Of a DNA stretch of 13,322 bases, positions 5,929 through 12,814 are shown piece after piece. The notes under the pieces were generated by a model. The model had not been told where the DNA came from. It made no database searches and saw only the letters and a program-made list of their open reading frames with translations. A program made the position numbers and the translations under genes. How positions within the stretch are numbered: the first letter of the stretch is position 1; the number at the start of each line of letters is the position of its first letter. The DNA lies in assembly GCA_027025615.1 (NCBI GenBank), contig JALVQM010000303.1, positions 1-13,322 of the forward strand. The letters are read 5' to 3'. This stretch comes from Desulfobacteraceae bacterium. GTDB lineage: Bacteria; Desulfobacterota; Desulfobacteria; Desulfobacterales; Desulfosarcinaceae.

Positions 5929-6246
5929 ATGCTGGAAGTCACACCGGCGGCATCAGAACAGATTGCCGAATATTTCAAAGGCAAAGAAGTCAAGCCCATC
6001 AGGATTTTTCTCAACGAGGGTGGTTGAGGCGGCCCCGGATTAGCCATGGCTCTGGATGAGCCTGTGGATACCGATGAGGTTTTTGAAATTGACGGGTTTA
6101 CATTCATCGTGGACAAAATGTTTCTAGAAAAAGCCAAGCCGATCAAGGTAGATTTTCATCTTTATGGATTCAAACTTGATTGCGGTATGGACTTTGGTGC
6201 GGGTGGTTGCAGCAGCTGCGGTACGTCCAGTTCCTGCGGTTGCTGA
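5929..6246 (+). CDS. HesB/IscA-like selenoprotein with in-frame UGA (Sec33) and Cys-rich tail
   Basis: Read with TGA 6025-6027 as selenocysteine, this is one 105-aa frame from ATG 5929 (AAGGAGG site 5 nt before it) to TGA 6244-6246. The protein starts MLEVTPAASEQIAEYF and continues IRIFLNEGG-U33-GGPGLAMALDEP, the A-type iron-sulfur carrier fold (IscA, HesB, ErpA) in which U33 stands at the first metal-binding cysteine. The usual C-terminal CGC pair is replaced by a Cys-rich end: C85, then C94, C97, C103 and C105. Family knowledge: HesB-like selenoproteins are described in selenium-using anaerobes. Role inferred: binding or transfer of an Fe-S cluster or metal, or a redox function. A translation stopping at UGA would give a useless 32-aa peptide; the second half alone (from M40) lacks the first strand. 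A hairpin after the UGA is consistent with a SECIS. A terminator follows at 6273. Confidence 0.9.
6025..6062 (+). promoter_or_regulatory. UGA (Sec) codon with candidate bacterial SECIS hairpin
   Basis: After the UGA (6025-6027), CCGG (6035-6038) pairs with CTGG (6052-6055, one G-U), ATT (6039-6041) is bulged, and AGC (6042-6044) pairs with GCT (6049-6051) around a CATG loop (6045-6048). An outer GGC (6031-6033) can pair with GCC (6060-6062). The apical loop lies 18-21 nt after the UGA with bulged U bases on its 5' side, the distance and features known for SelB-binding hairpins such as that of fdhF. The upper stem is short, so the exact fold is tentative. Confidence 0.55.
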
Positions 6247-6272
6247 TAATTACCTAGGCACCTGGAAAAATT

Positions 6273-6313
6273 AAAGGTGGTCGTTGTAATTTTACGACCG
6301 CCTTTGCTTTTTT
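6273..6313 (+). terminator. Rho-independent terminator after the HesB-like gene
   Basis: AAAGGTGGTCGT (6273-6284) pairs with ACGACCGCCTTT (6294-6305) over 12 bp with one G-T pair and a 9-nt loop, followed by GC and six T (6308-6313). It begins 26 nt after the stop and separates this gene from the next run. Confidence 0.9.
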
Positions 6314-6403
6314 ATTCAAACCTGCATCAGCGAAGCCAAAGGCCGTCTGGCAAAAGGTTATTGCCTTGGCCGTTATAAGCACAATCGGCGGTGGAGGTTA
6401 TCC

Positions 6404-7117
6404 GTGACAGCAGTAGAGTTGAAAACTGATGGCAATTTAGCTTTGGTTAAGCTTAATGACGGCGAGAACCGTTTCAACCCTGCTTTCCTCAAAGCATTCC
6501 TTGACGTTCTTGATAAGGTCGAAGACCAAACCGAGGCTTCTACGCTTCTGGTTTATAGCGGCCATGAAAAAATTTTTTCTAACGGATTGGACCTTGATTG
6601 GCTGGTTCCTGTGCTGGAGCGCAATGACCTTGCGACCGCCAAGGCTTTTTTTTATCAACTCAACAAGGTATTCAGAAGATTGGTAACCTATCCACTGGTT
6701 ACGGTAGCGGCAATAACCGGGCATGCCTTTGCCGGTGGTGCTATTTTCTGCTGCGCTTTTGATTTCCGTTTTATGCGCAGCGACCGGGGTTATTTCTGCC
6801 TGCCGGAGGTAGATCTGGGTATCCCCTTTCTGCCCGGTATGAATGCACTGCTTTCAAGCGTAATTCCACCTCACCTGCTGCGCCTGATGCAATATACCGG
6901 AATCAGGCTTACCGGGGAACAATGTGCCCGTCAAAACATTGTCCAGCAAGCCTGCCACCTGGATACATTGCTGGACACAGCCATTGAGTTTGCAAAATCT
7001 GTCAATAAAAAGCGCCCCATCATCAAGGAGCTGAAACAGCGCCTCAACAAGCAAATCATCCATGCCCTGGATGTCGAGGATGTGGCATATATAGAGTCCG
7101 GCAAATACAATATTTAA
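6404..7117 (+). CDS. Enoyl-CoA hydratase/isomerase family protein
   Basis: 237 aa, crotonase fold. Oxyanion-hole regions are FSNGLDLDW (58-66) and GHAFAGGA (106-113). The sequence CLPEVDLGIPF gives E135 at the place of the first catalytic glutamate of crotonase, while the usual second glutamate about 20 residues later is missing (LLRLMQYTG region). This single-Glu PEVDLG pattern is more like delta3-delta2-enoyl-CoA isomerases than hydratases. Start GTG 6404, behind a GGAGG site; no better ATG exists upstream. It opens a plus-strand run with 105 nt to the next gene; substrate not predictable. Confidence 0.8.
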   Translation: MTAVELKTDGNLALVKLNDGENRFNPAFLKAFLDVLDKVEDQTEASTLLVYSGHEKIFSNGLDLDWLVPVLERNDLATAKAFFYQLNKVFRRLVTYPLVTVAAITGHAFAGGAIFCCAFDFRFMRSDRGYFCLPEVDLGIPFLPGMNALLSSVIPPHLLRLMQYTGIRLTGEQCARQNIVQQACHLDTLLDTAIEFAKSVNKKRPIIKELKQRLNKQIIHALDVEDVAYIESGKYNI

Positions 7118-7222
7118 TGATTTGTTCGGCCCCTGGTTGCTTGCACTTTCGAAACCAACTCCTTATCTTTGGTTCTGGAGACCTTTTTAAAGTCTGAAAC
7201 CATCTGGATACAGGGGGATGGC

Positions 7223-8134
7223 ATGCATGTTCTGGTTATTGGAGCAACGGGTTTTGTAGGCAATCGCCTGGTGGATCATTTCTTGAGCCGCAAAACGGAA
7301 GTGACCGGCATCGGCCGTAAGCCGACTCACCGCCGCCAGGCGGCCAAAGGTTTTACCTATATCCAGGCCGATACCACCACTGCGGGCACTTGGCAGCAGA
7401 CCGTTGCCGTGGCGGATGTGATTATAAACCTTGCCGGCCAAACCATTTTTCATTACTGGACCCCAAAGTATAAAGAAAAGATATATGCATCACGCATCAT
7501 TACGACCCGTCGAGTTGTGGATGCATTGCCGGAAAATTCAGGCGGCCTGTTGCTGAATGCTTCTGCAATTGGGTATTACGGCAACAGGGGTGACGATGAG
7601 TTGACCGAAGAGCAGCAGGCAGGCAGGGACTTTCTGGCCAAAGTTGCCGCGGATTGGGAGCAGACGGCCTTTAGCGCTTCAAAAACCGGCAGACGGGTGG
7701 TTGCAATGCGTTTTGGAGTAATCCTGGGGCGTCAGGGAGGGGCTCTTGCCAAAATGCTTCCCGCTTTCAAATTCTATATGGGGGGGCCCCTTGGAGACGG
7801 GAAACAGTGGTTTGCGTGGATACATATTGAAGACCTTGTAAGGGCGATAGATTTTATTATAGAAAATGAGACGGTAAAAGGAGCGGTTAATTTTTGCGCT
7901 CCGAATCCTGTTTACCAGCGCCGGTTTGCAAAAGCCCTTGGCCGTGCCCTTGGAAAGCCGGCAATATTACCGGCCCCGGCATTTATAGTAAGGACGGTCA
8001 TGGGAGAACTGGGACGCACTTTGCTTGCAGGGCAAAGGGCGTTGCCCCGCAAATTACTGGAAAACGGGTTCCGATTCAATTACCCTGAAATCGATTCAGC
8101 CTTGGCAGACCTGGTTTCCCGCAATCAAACATAA
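7223..8134 (+). CDS. TIGR01777-family NAD(P)-dependent epimerase-like protein (SDR39U1/YfcH type)
   Basis: 303 aa from ATG 7223. This start is chosen because the Rossmann GATGFVG motif (7-13) is then at the N-terminus as in the family, with GGGGG 5' of it; the open frame extends 54 nt further upstream. Seen: the LINLAGQ-like stretch VIINLAGQTIF, the NASAIGYYG motif in the middle that replaces the classical YxxxK surroundings, WEQTAFSA and MRFGVILG typical of the family, and a C-terminal DUF1731-like part with LLENGFRFNYP at the end. Enzymatic function is unknown for most members. 17 nt precede the nitroreductase gene, so they are probably co-transcribed. Confidence 0.85.
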   Translation: MHVLVIGATGFVGNRLVDHFLSRKTEVTGIGRKPTHRRQAAKGFTYIQADTTTAGTWQQTVAVADVIINLAGQTIFHYWTPKYKEKIYASRIITTRRVVDALPENSGGLLLNASAIGYYGNRGDDELTEEQQAGRDFLAKVAADWEQTAFSASKTGRRVVAMRFGVILGRQGGALAKMLPAFKFYMGGPLGDGKQWFAWIHIEDLVRAIDFIIENETVKGAVNFCAPNPVYQRRFAKALGRALGKPAILPAPAFIVRTVMGELGRTLLAGQRALPRKLLENGFRFNYPEIDSALADLVSRNQT

Positions 8135-8151
8135 AATTTGAAGGAGGTAGC

Positions 8152-8703
8152 ATGACCGACTTTATGGAGATTGTTCGCGGACGCAGAAGTATCCGCAAAT
8201 ATCTGGACAAGCCGGTGTCAGAGCAGGATCTGGCAACCGTGCTGGAAGCTGTAAAATGGTCCCCTTCATGGGCCAACACCCAGTGCTGGGAAGTTGTTAT
8301 AGTAACCGATCCGGAAATAAAAAGTGCCCTGCAGGCGACTTTGCCGGCCAAAGGCAACCCTGCTTTCAAGGCCATGGTTCAGGCTCCGGTCGTGCTTGTT
8401 TTTTGTGCCAGAATGAGTGTTTCCGGTTACTACAAGGGAAAAGCCAGCACAAAGTTCGGAGACTGGTTCATGTATGACCTGGGAATCGCCACCCAGAATC
8501 TTTGCCTGGCAGCCCACAGCCAGGGACTCGGAACGGTTATTGTCGGTCTTTTCGACCACGATGAGGCCAGAAAAGTGCTGAATGTTCCCGATGGTTATGA
8601 GCTGGTGAGTATGATACCAATGGGCTGGCCGGCCAAGACCGGTTCCGCCCCCAAGCGTAAGGAACCAAAGGAATTCTGCCATCAGCAGCTTTTTGGACAG
8701 TAA
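8152..8703 (+). CDS. Nitroreductase-family FMN oxidoreductase
   Basis: 183 aa. The N-terminal RGRRSIRKYLDKPV (about 9-22) is the family's phosphate/FMN-binding start, followed by SPSWANTQCWEVVIV (37-51) and a C-terminal GLGTVIVGLFDHDEARKVL with VSMIPMGWPA near 150-160, giving the usual flavin pocket. An NAD(P)H-dependent reductase of quinones or nitro/enone groups is likely; the natural substrate is unknown. ATG 8152 has a strong GGAGG site. It is 17 nt after the SDR gene and 21 nt before the SagB-like gene. Confidence 0.88.
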   Translation: MTDFMEIVRGRRSIRKYLDKPVSEQDLATVLEAVKWSPSWANTQCWEVVIVTDPEIKSALQATLPAKGNPAFKAMVQAPVVLVFCARMSVSGYYKGKASTKFGDWFMYDLGIATQNLCLAAHSQGLGTVIVGLFDHDEARKVLNVPDGYELVSMIPMGWPAKTGSAPKRKEPKEFCHQQLFGQ

Positions 8704-8724
8704 TATGCAGCAGGAAAGCGGTTC

Positions 8725-10350
8725 ATGGAACGTCCATCACCCATGAGTATAATTGACTACCATAATCGTACCAAGCACGATTATGGTAAAATGGCCAGAA
8801 GTGCCGGTTATCTTGACTGGGCCAACCAGCCCGTACCCTTCAGGTTCTATGAAGGGACCAGACAAGTGAAACTGCCGCTGCTTGGATCCGATCCCGCGGT
8901 TTCCCTGACCGCCCTGCTCAATGGTGAAATTCCACCCCCCAGCCCATTTCATCTTGAAACTGTGGCCGGAATGCTTGAGCTTTCCCTTGGGCTTTCCGCA
9001 TGGAAATCTGCCCCGGGTGCCGGCAAGTGGGCCTTGCGGATAAATCCATCCAGCGGCAATCTTCATCCCACTGAAGCTTATCTTTTGCTGCCTTCAACGG
9101 CCAGTCTTAATGCCGGCCTTTACCATTATGATCCTTTTCACCATTGTCTGGAAGGCCGGGCCTATTTCGATGATGGCCTGTTTCAGGAGCTTGCATCTCA
9201 TTTTGGGGGAGCGGGATTCCTGGTAGCCTTGACCAGTATTTTTTGGAGGGAGTCCTGGAAGTACGGTGAACGCGCATATCGCTACTGCATGTTGGACATC
9301 GGCCATGGTTTGGCTGCCCTGGCAATGGCCGCCGGACTGTTTGGCTGGCAGATGACATATCTGCCCGGGGTGTCAGACAGGGAGCTTGGCAGACTGCTTG
9401 GTTTTGACAGGCTGGATTGGCCCCCCAATGAGGCAGAGGAGCCCCAGCTTTTGGGCTGGGTCAGTCTGGATGGAGCAAGTACATCCACTGACAGCATTGC
9501 TCCCGGTTGGCTTGAAAGGATTTCCCGGCAGGAATTTCTTGGTCGTCCCAACCGTTTGAGCGGTCAACATGTAAGCTGGAAAGCAATCGAATCAGCCGCC
9601 ATGGCCTCTGCTAAAAAGAATGCTATTGAACTTGAACCACGGTGGCCGGCGAAGCTTGAGCAAAGATTGAATCCGCTGCCTGATGGCCCGGCCGCAAAAA
9701 TAATCCGCCGACGCAGATCGGCAGGGGAATATGATGCATCCAAATCCATCGGCCGGGAGGTTTTCCTTTCGCTTATGAATGGGGTCATGGCCCACGGCGG
9801 TGCACCGCCTTTTAACCTGGGACTTGGACCGCAACATACAGGTTTAATTGTTTTTGTCCACCGGGTGCTGGACATGCAGCCAGGCCTGTATTGCCTGAAT
9901 CTTGATTCCGACAACCAGGGAAGGTTGCAGGCTGCACTAACACCGGGGTTCGAATGGGCGCCGGTATCTGACGGGCTGCCACTTTACAGGTTGCTTGAAG
10001 GCGATTTTAGTCAACAGGCTATGGAATTGGGTTGCCGGCAACCAATAGCCGGCGACAGCGCCTTTTCCCTGGCTATGGTTTCTCTTTTTGCCCCCCTGGT
10101 GGTGCATGAGCCATTCATGTATCGCTTGTTGCATTGGCATTGCGGTATGATCGGCCACATGTTCTATCTGGGAGCCGAGGCCTGGGGTTTGAGAGCTACG
10201 GGTATCGGCTGTTTCTTTGACGATCCTGTTCACAGGTTTCTTGGCCTCAATGATGACCTGTTCCAAAGCTTATACCATTTAACAGTTGGCCACGGAATTG
10301 AGGACCGACGCCTGCAGACGCTTGCCCCTTATCACCACTTGGAAAGATGA
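8725..10350 (+). CDS. SagB/ThcOx-type double nitroreductase-fold protein
   Basis: 541 aa, about twice the single nitroreductase domain. The N-terminus has the YHNRTKH motif (12-18) seen at the start of SagB-type dehydrogenases. First domain about 75-260: RINPSSGNLHPTE (105-117) and the WKYGERAYRYCMLDIGHG helix (178-195). Second domain about 320-530: RRRRSAGEYD (328-337) and YRLLHWHCGMIGHMFYLGAEAWGL (from 476). In RiPP systems SagB-type enzymes oxidise azolines to azoles with FMN, but no YcaO/SagC-D or precursor gene lies nearby. Start ATG 8725 with an AGGAAAG site; ATG 8743 is an alternative. Inference: a flavin oxidoreductase of unknown substrate. Confidence 0.82.
   Translation: MERPSPMSIIDYHNRTKHDYGKMARSAGYLDWANQPVPFRFYEGTRQVKLPLLGSDPAVSLTALLNGEIPPPSPFHLETVAGMLELSLGLSAWKSAPGAGKWALRINPSSGNLHPTEAYLLLPSTASLNAGLYHYDPFHHCLEGRAYFDDGLFQELASHFGGAGFLVALTSIFWRESWKYGERAYRYCMLDIGHGLAALAMAAGLFGWQMTYLPGVSDRELGRLLGFDRLDWPPNEAEEPQLLGWVSLDGASTSTDSIAPGWLERISRQEFLGRPNRLSGQHVSWKAIESAAMASAKKNAIELEPRWPAKLEQRLNPLPDGPAAKIIRRRRSAGEYDASKSIGREVFLSLMNGVMAHGGAPPFNLGLGPQHTGLIVFVHRVLDMQPGLYCLNLDSDNQGRLQAALTPGFEWAPVSDGLPLYRLLEGDFSQQAMELGCRQPIAGDSAFSLAMVSLFAPLVVHEPFMYRLLHWHCGMIGHMFYLGAEAWGLRATGIGCFFDDPVHRFLGLNDDLFQSLYHLTVGHGIEDRRLQTLAPYHHLER
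8758..8788. repeat. Perfect 12-bp inverted repeat inside the start of the SagB-like gene
   Basis: TACCATAATCGT (8758-8769) and ACGATTATGGTA (8777-8788) with a 7-nt loop ACCAAGC. It encodes the DYHNRTKHDYGK segment and lies 33 nt after the ATG, so in mRNA it would be a strong hairpin, or a palindromic site in DNA. Confidence 0.85.
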
Positions 10351-10365
10351 TATTGATTTTAGCGA

Positions 10366-11808
10366 TCAAACCGCTTCAGCTATCCATTGCTCCAGGACCT
10401 TGCGGTCTGCCTGGTCAATTGAGGTGATTCGCAGTAATTGACCGTCTTGCTGGGGGCTATCCCCAGATTTGATTACCTTGGCGTAGATAGGCTTGAAGCA
10501 ATGGGCCTGACGGCAAAACTCAAGTTGCAGTTTGACATTGGTCAAGTCTGATAGAGGCTCAGGCAGGCTGATTATGAATTCATTGTCTGATATGCACAAT
10601 GTCTGGCCTTCCAGTGCCGGCTCCATGATCTGCTTGCCGGAAAGCAACCAGAGAGAAAAAGGCAGTTTCAATGGAACCATTTGGGTATTGGATTCTGATT
10701 TTTCAAGGATGACGTTGTATGGCTCGCCAATGGCCCTGACGGAATAAAAAACAAGAGGCTGGGCAAGGCCTTTCATCATCTGGGATTTCGGCCCGTCGAC
10801 TTCAACTGATTTGGATAGATGTTCATAGGTACTCTGGCTGATGAATACTTCTCCTGCTGTTGTCAGGGATTCTATCCTGGAAGCTATATTTACCGCACTT
10901 CCGACTATTCCGTACTTTGCCCTGATCTCTGAGCCTATATTGCCCACAATTACGTTACCGCTGTTGATTCCGATTCCCATTGCCAGGGCTGTATAACCCT
11001 CGGCGGTGATTTCGGAATTGAAAGCATGCAGTGCATTCTGCATTTCAATGGCGCAGGCTACAGCACGGGCCGGATCATCTTTATGGCGTTCGGGAACTCC
11101 AAAAATTGCCAGAATACCGTCTCCCAGAAATTCATCTATCATTCCATCACGGGCATAGATGATCCGGGACATCTTGCCGAAAAAACGATTCAGTAAACTA
11201 ACTGTCAGTTCAGGGTCCTGGGTTTCAGCCATATTGGTAAAACCCCTTAAGTCAGCCATCAGGATCGTGACTGCTGTCCGCCGGCCGCCTATTTTTCGGC
11301 CTTCCGGTGAAGCCAGGATTTCATCGACCACTTTTTTGGACAGGTAGCGACCAAAGGTTTCCCGGATAAAATTAACCAGCCGCAAACGTTCCGAAGATAC
11401 CCGCAGGATTTTTTCCAGCATCATCTGACGGGTCTCTGCAATTTGTAGAATTTCATCAGGGGTGTCCGGGGCAAGCCGGATGGGAGTTGCCTCCGGGGAC
11501 TGGGTATCCAGATCCCGGTTTGCCCGCACTATTGCTTCCAGCGGGGAGATAATCTTGCGTGACAGAAAACTTCGCAATGAAAGGGTAACAAAAGCGATTA
11601 TTATGGCCACCAGGACCAGGATCCGGATGGCAAACCAGAAAAGTTCTTCTAGGTCCGGGCCTTGACTGTACGCCCTCCAGGCAAGGGACCATACAAGCAG
11701 GATCATCTCGATGGCCAGTATCCTTTTAAACACGCCGATTTCTAAAATTTTGCGGACACTGTTTTTAGCGACACCTTGGCTTTCAGTATTCAGGTCATCC
11801 GATTTCAT
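10366..11808 (-). CDS. Membrane-bound class III adenylate/guanylate cyclase with degenerate PilZ-like tail
   Basis: 480 aa. Two transmembrane helices at about 30-49 and 57-79 are separated by a short loop, then a HAMP-like helical linker (about 80-165). The catalytic domain at about 170-345 has both metal aspartates (D186 in MADLRGF, D230 in FLGDG) and the transition-state N307 and R311 (VNIASRIES). The adenine-selecting lysine position is E226 and the second substrate position is G300 (YGIVGSAVN), unlike textbook cyclases, so substrate choice is open. Residues about 378-480 resemble PilZ in strand pattern (LPEPLSDLTNVKLQLEF and RITSIDQADRKVLEQWI), but the c-di-GMP RxxxR motif is absent. ATG 11808 is 22 nt after the stop of the upstream ABC ATPase gene, so co-transcription is possible. 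It converges with the SagB-like gene, 15 nt apart, with no clear terminator. Confidence 0.88.
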   Translation of the reverse strand: MKSDDLNTESQGVAKNSVRKILEIGVFKRILAIEMILLVWSLAWRAYSQGPDLEELFWFAIRILVLVAIIIAFVTLSLRSFLSRKIISPLEAIVRANRDLDTQSPEATPIRLAPDTPDEILQIAETRQMMLEKILRVSSERLRLVNFIRETFGRYLSKKVVDEILASPEGRKIGGRRTAVTILMADLRGFTNMAETQDPELTVSLLNRFFGKMSRIIYARDGMIDEFLGDGILAIFGVPERHKDDPARAVACAIEMQNALHAFNSEITAEGYTALAMGIGINSGNVIVGNIGSEIRAKYGIVGSAVNIASRIESLTTAGEVFISQSTYEHLSKSVEVDGPKSQMMKGLAQPLVFYSVRAIGEPYNVILEKSESNTQMVPLKLPFSLWLLSGKQIMEPALEGQTLCISDNEFIISLPEPLSDLTNVKLQLEFCRQAHCFKPIYAKVIKSGDSPQQDGQLLRITSIDQADRKVLEQWIAEAV

Positions 11809-11830
11809 GGGAGTTTTTCCCGGTTGCCGT

Positions 11831-12814
11831 TTAAATCAAAAAACAGGCTGCTTTATGATTTGGGCCCATTGTTTTAAGCTTCGGCTGTCTTTTGCAGATA
11901 GAGGCGTCTGCCAGGCTACACAGGCTGAAGAACACGCACCCGTTTTCAGGTGAATCAGGCCTTTTTTCGTCGAGCATGGTGTTGAACCTGCGTTCTTCCC
12001 AAAGGTGGCCGAAACGGGGTAAGGCATCCAGCAAGGCCTGGGTGTATGGATGCAGAGGAGTTCTGATGACGGTTTTGGAAGGACCGGTTTCAACTATCCT
12101 GCCCCTGTAAATTACTGCCAGATGGTCGCACAGAAAATGGGCTGCGGCCAGGTTGTGGGTGATAAATACCATGGTTACCTGCCGGTTGTGCTGGATGTCC
12201 AGCATGAGGCGGTATATCTGGACCGCTATGGACGCATCCAGCATGGAAGTCGGCTCATCGGCGATCAAAACTTGTGGGTCAACCACCATGGCCCGGGCTA
12301 TGGCTACCCGTTGGCGTTGACCTCCGCTTAGCTGATGGGGATAGCTGTGCAGGTAACTTCCGGGAGGATCAAGACCCACCAATGCCAGTGTTTCGAGAAC
12401 TTTCCGCCGGCGCTGTTTTTTGTCAAGATCTTTGCACAGTGACAACGGCTCGCTGACTATGCTTCTTATCGACTGGTATGGATTGAGAGATTGGTAAGGG
12501 TCCTGGAAGATCATTTGAATCCTGCGGCGAAACAGGCGCAGTTTCCGGCCTGCCATGCTGTCCATGTTTTTGCCAAGAATGTGGACCGTTCCTGAATCCG
12601 GTTTTTCAAGTTTTACCATCAGGCGGGCGGCAGTTGTCTTACCGCTGCCGCTTTCACCCACCAACCCGAAAATACATCCAGCCGGCACATTCAAATTTAT
12701 CCCGTCCAGAGCCTTGATTGTTTTTTGCCGTGATGCCAAAAAACGACCACCGCTGCGGTAAACACGGGTAACATTTTCAAGGGCTATTGCCGGTATTTCG
12801 GAATTAACCTGCAT
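11831..12814 (-). CDS. Oligo/dipeptide ABC transporter ATPase, OppF/DppF type
   Basis: 327 aa from ATG 12814. A longer in-frame opening up to 12988 exists but overlaps the preceding gene by 185 nt and carries no domain, so the later start is chosen; it overlaps the preceding stop by 11 nt. All ATPase motifs are intact: Walker A GESGSGKT (53-60), Q-loop Q104, signature LSGGQRQR (162-169), Walker B LIADEP (183-188) with E187, and H220. The C-terminal family extension has LHPYTQALLDALPR and cysteines C293, C299, C307 and C324. It pairs with the OppD-like ATPase upstream to power uptake of peptides or nickel-type substrates; permease and binding-protein genes are not in the window. Confidence 0.9.
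   Translation of the reverse strand: MQVNSEIPAIALENVTRVYRSGGRFLASRQKTIKALDGINLNVPAGCIFGLVGESGSGKTTAARLMVKLEKPDSGTVHILGKNMDSMAGRKLRLFRRRIQMIFQDPYQSLNPYQSIRSIVSEPLSLCKDLDKKQRRRKVLETLALVGLDPPGSYLHSYPHQLSGGQRQRVAIARAMVVDPQVLIADEPTSMLDASIAVQIYRLMLDIQHNRQVTMVFITHNLAAAHFLCDHLAVIYRGRIVETGPSKTVIRTPLHPYTQALLDALPRFGHLWEERRFNTMLDEKRPDSPENGCVFFSLCSLADASICKRQPKLKTMGPNHKAACFLI

Noticed and set aside
6046..6246. A separate 66-aa gene starting at ATG 6046
   Set aside because: It has no ribosome site, its ATG lies in the candidate SECIS loop, and it is the in-frame continuation of the HesB-like frame after the UGA.
7169..7222. Upstream start for the SDR epimerase-like protein
   Set aside because: The family's Rossmann motif should be at the N-terminus; ATG 7223 with a G-rich site fits, the extra 18 residues do not.
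10351..10365. Terminator between the convergent SagB-like and cyclase genes
   Set aside because: Only a 4-bp stem (AGCG/CGCT) nearby and no T-run in a suitable place.
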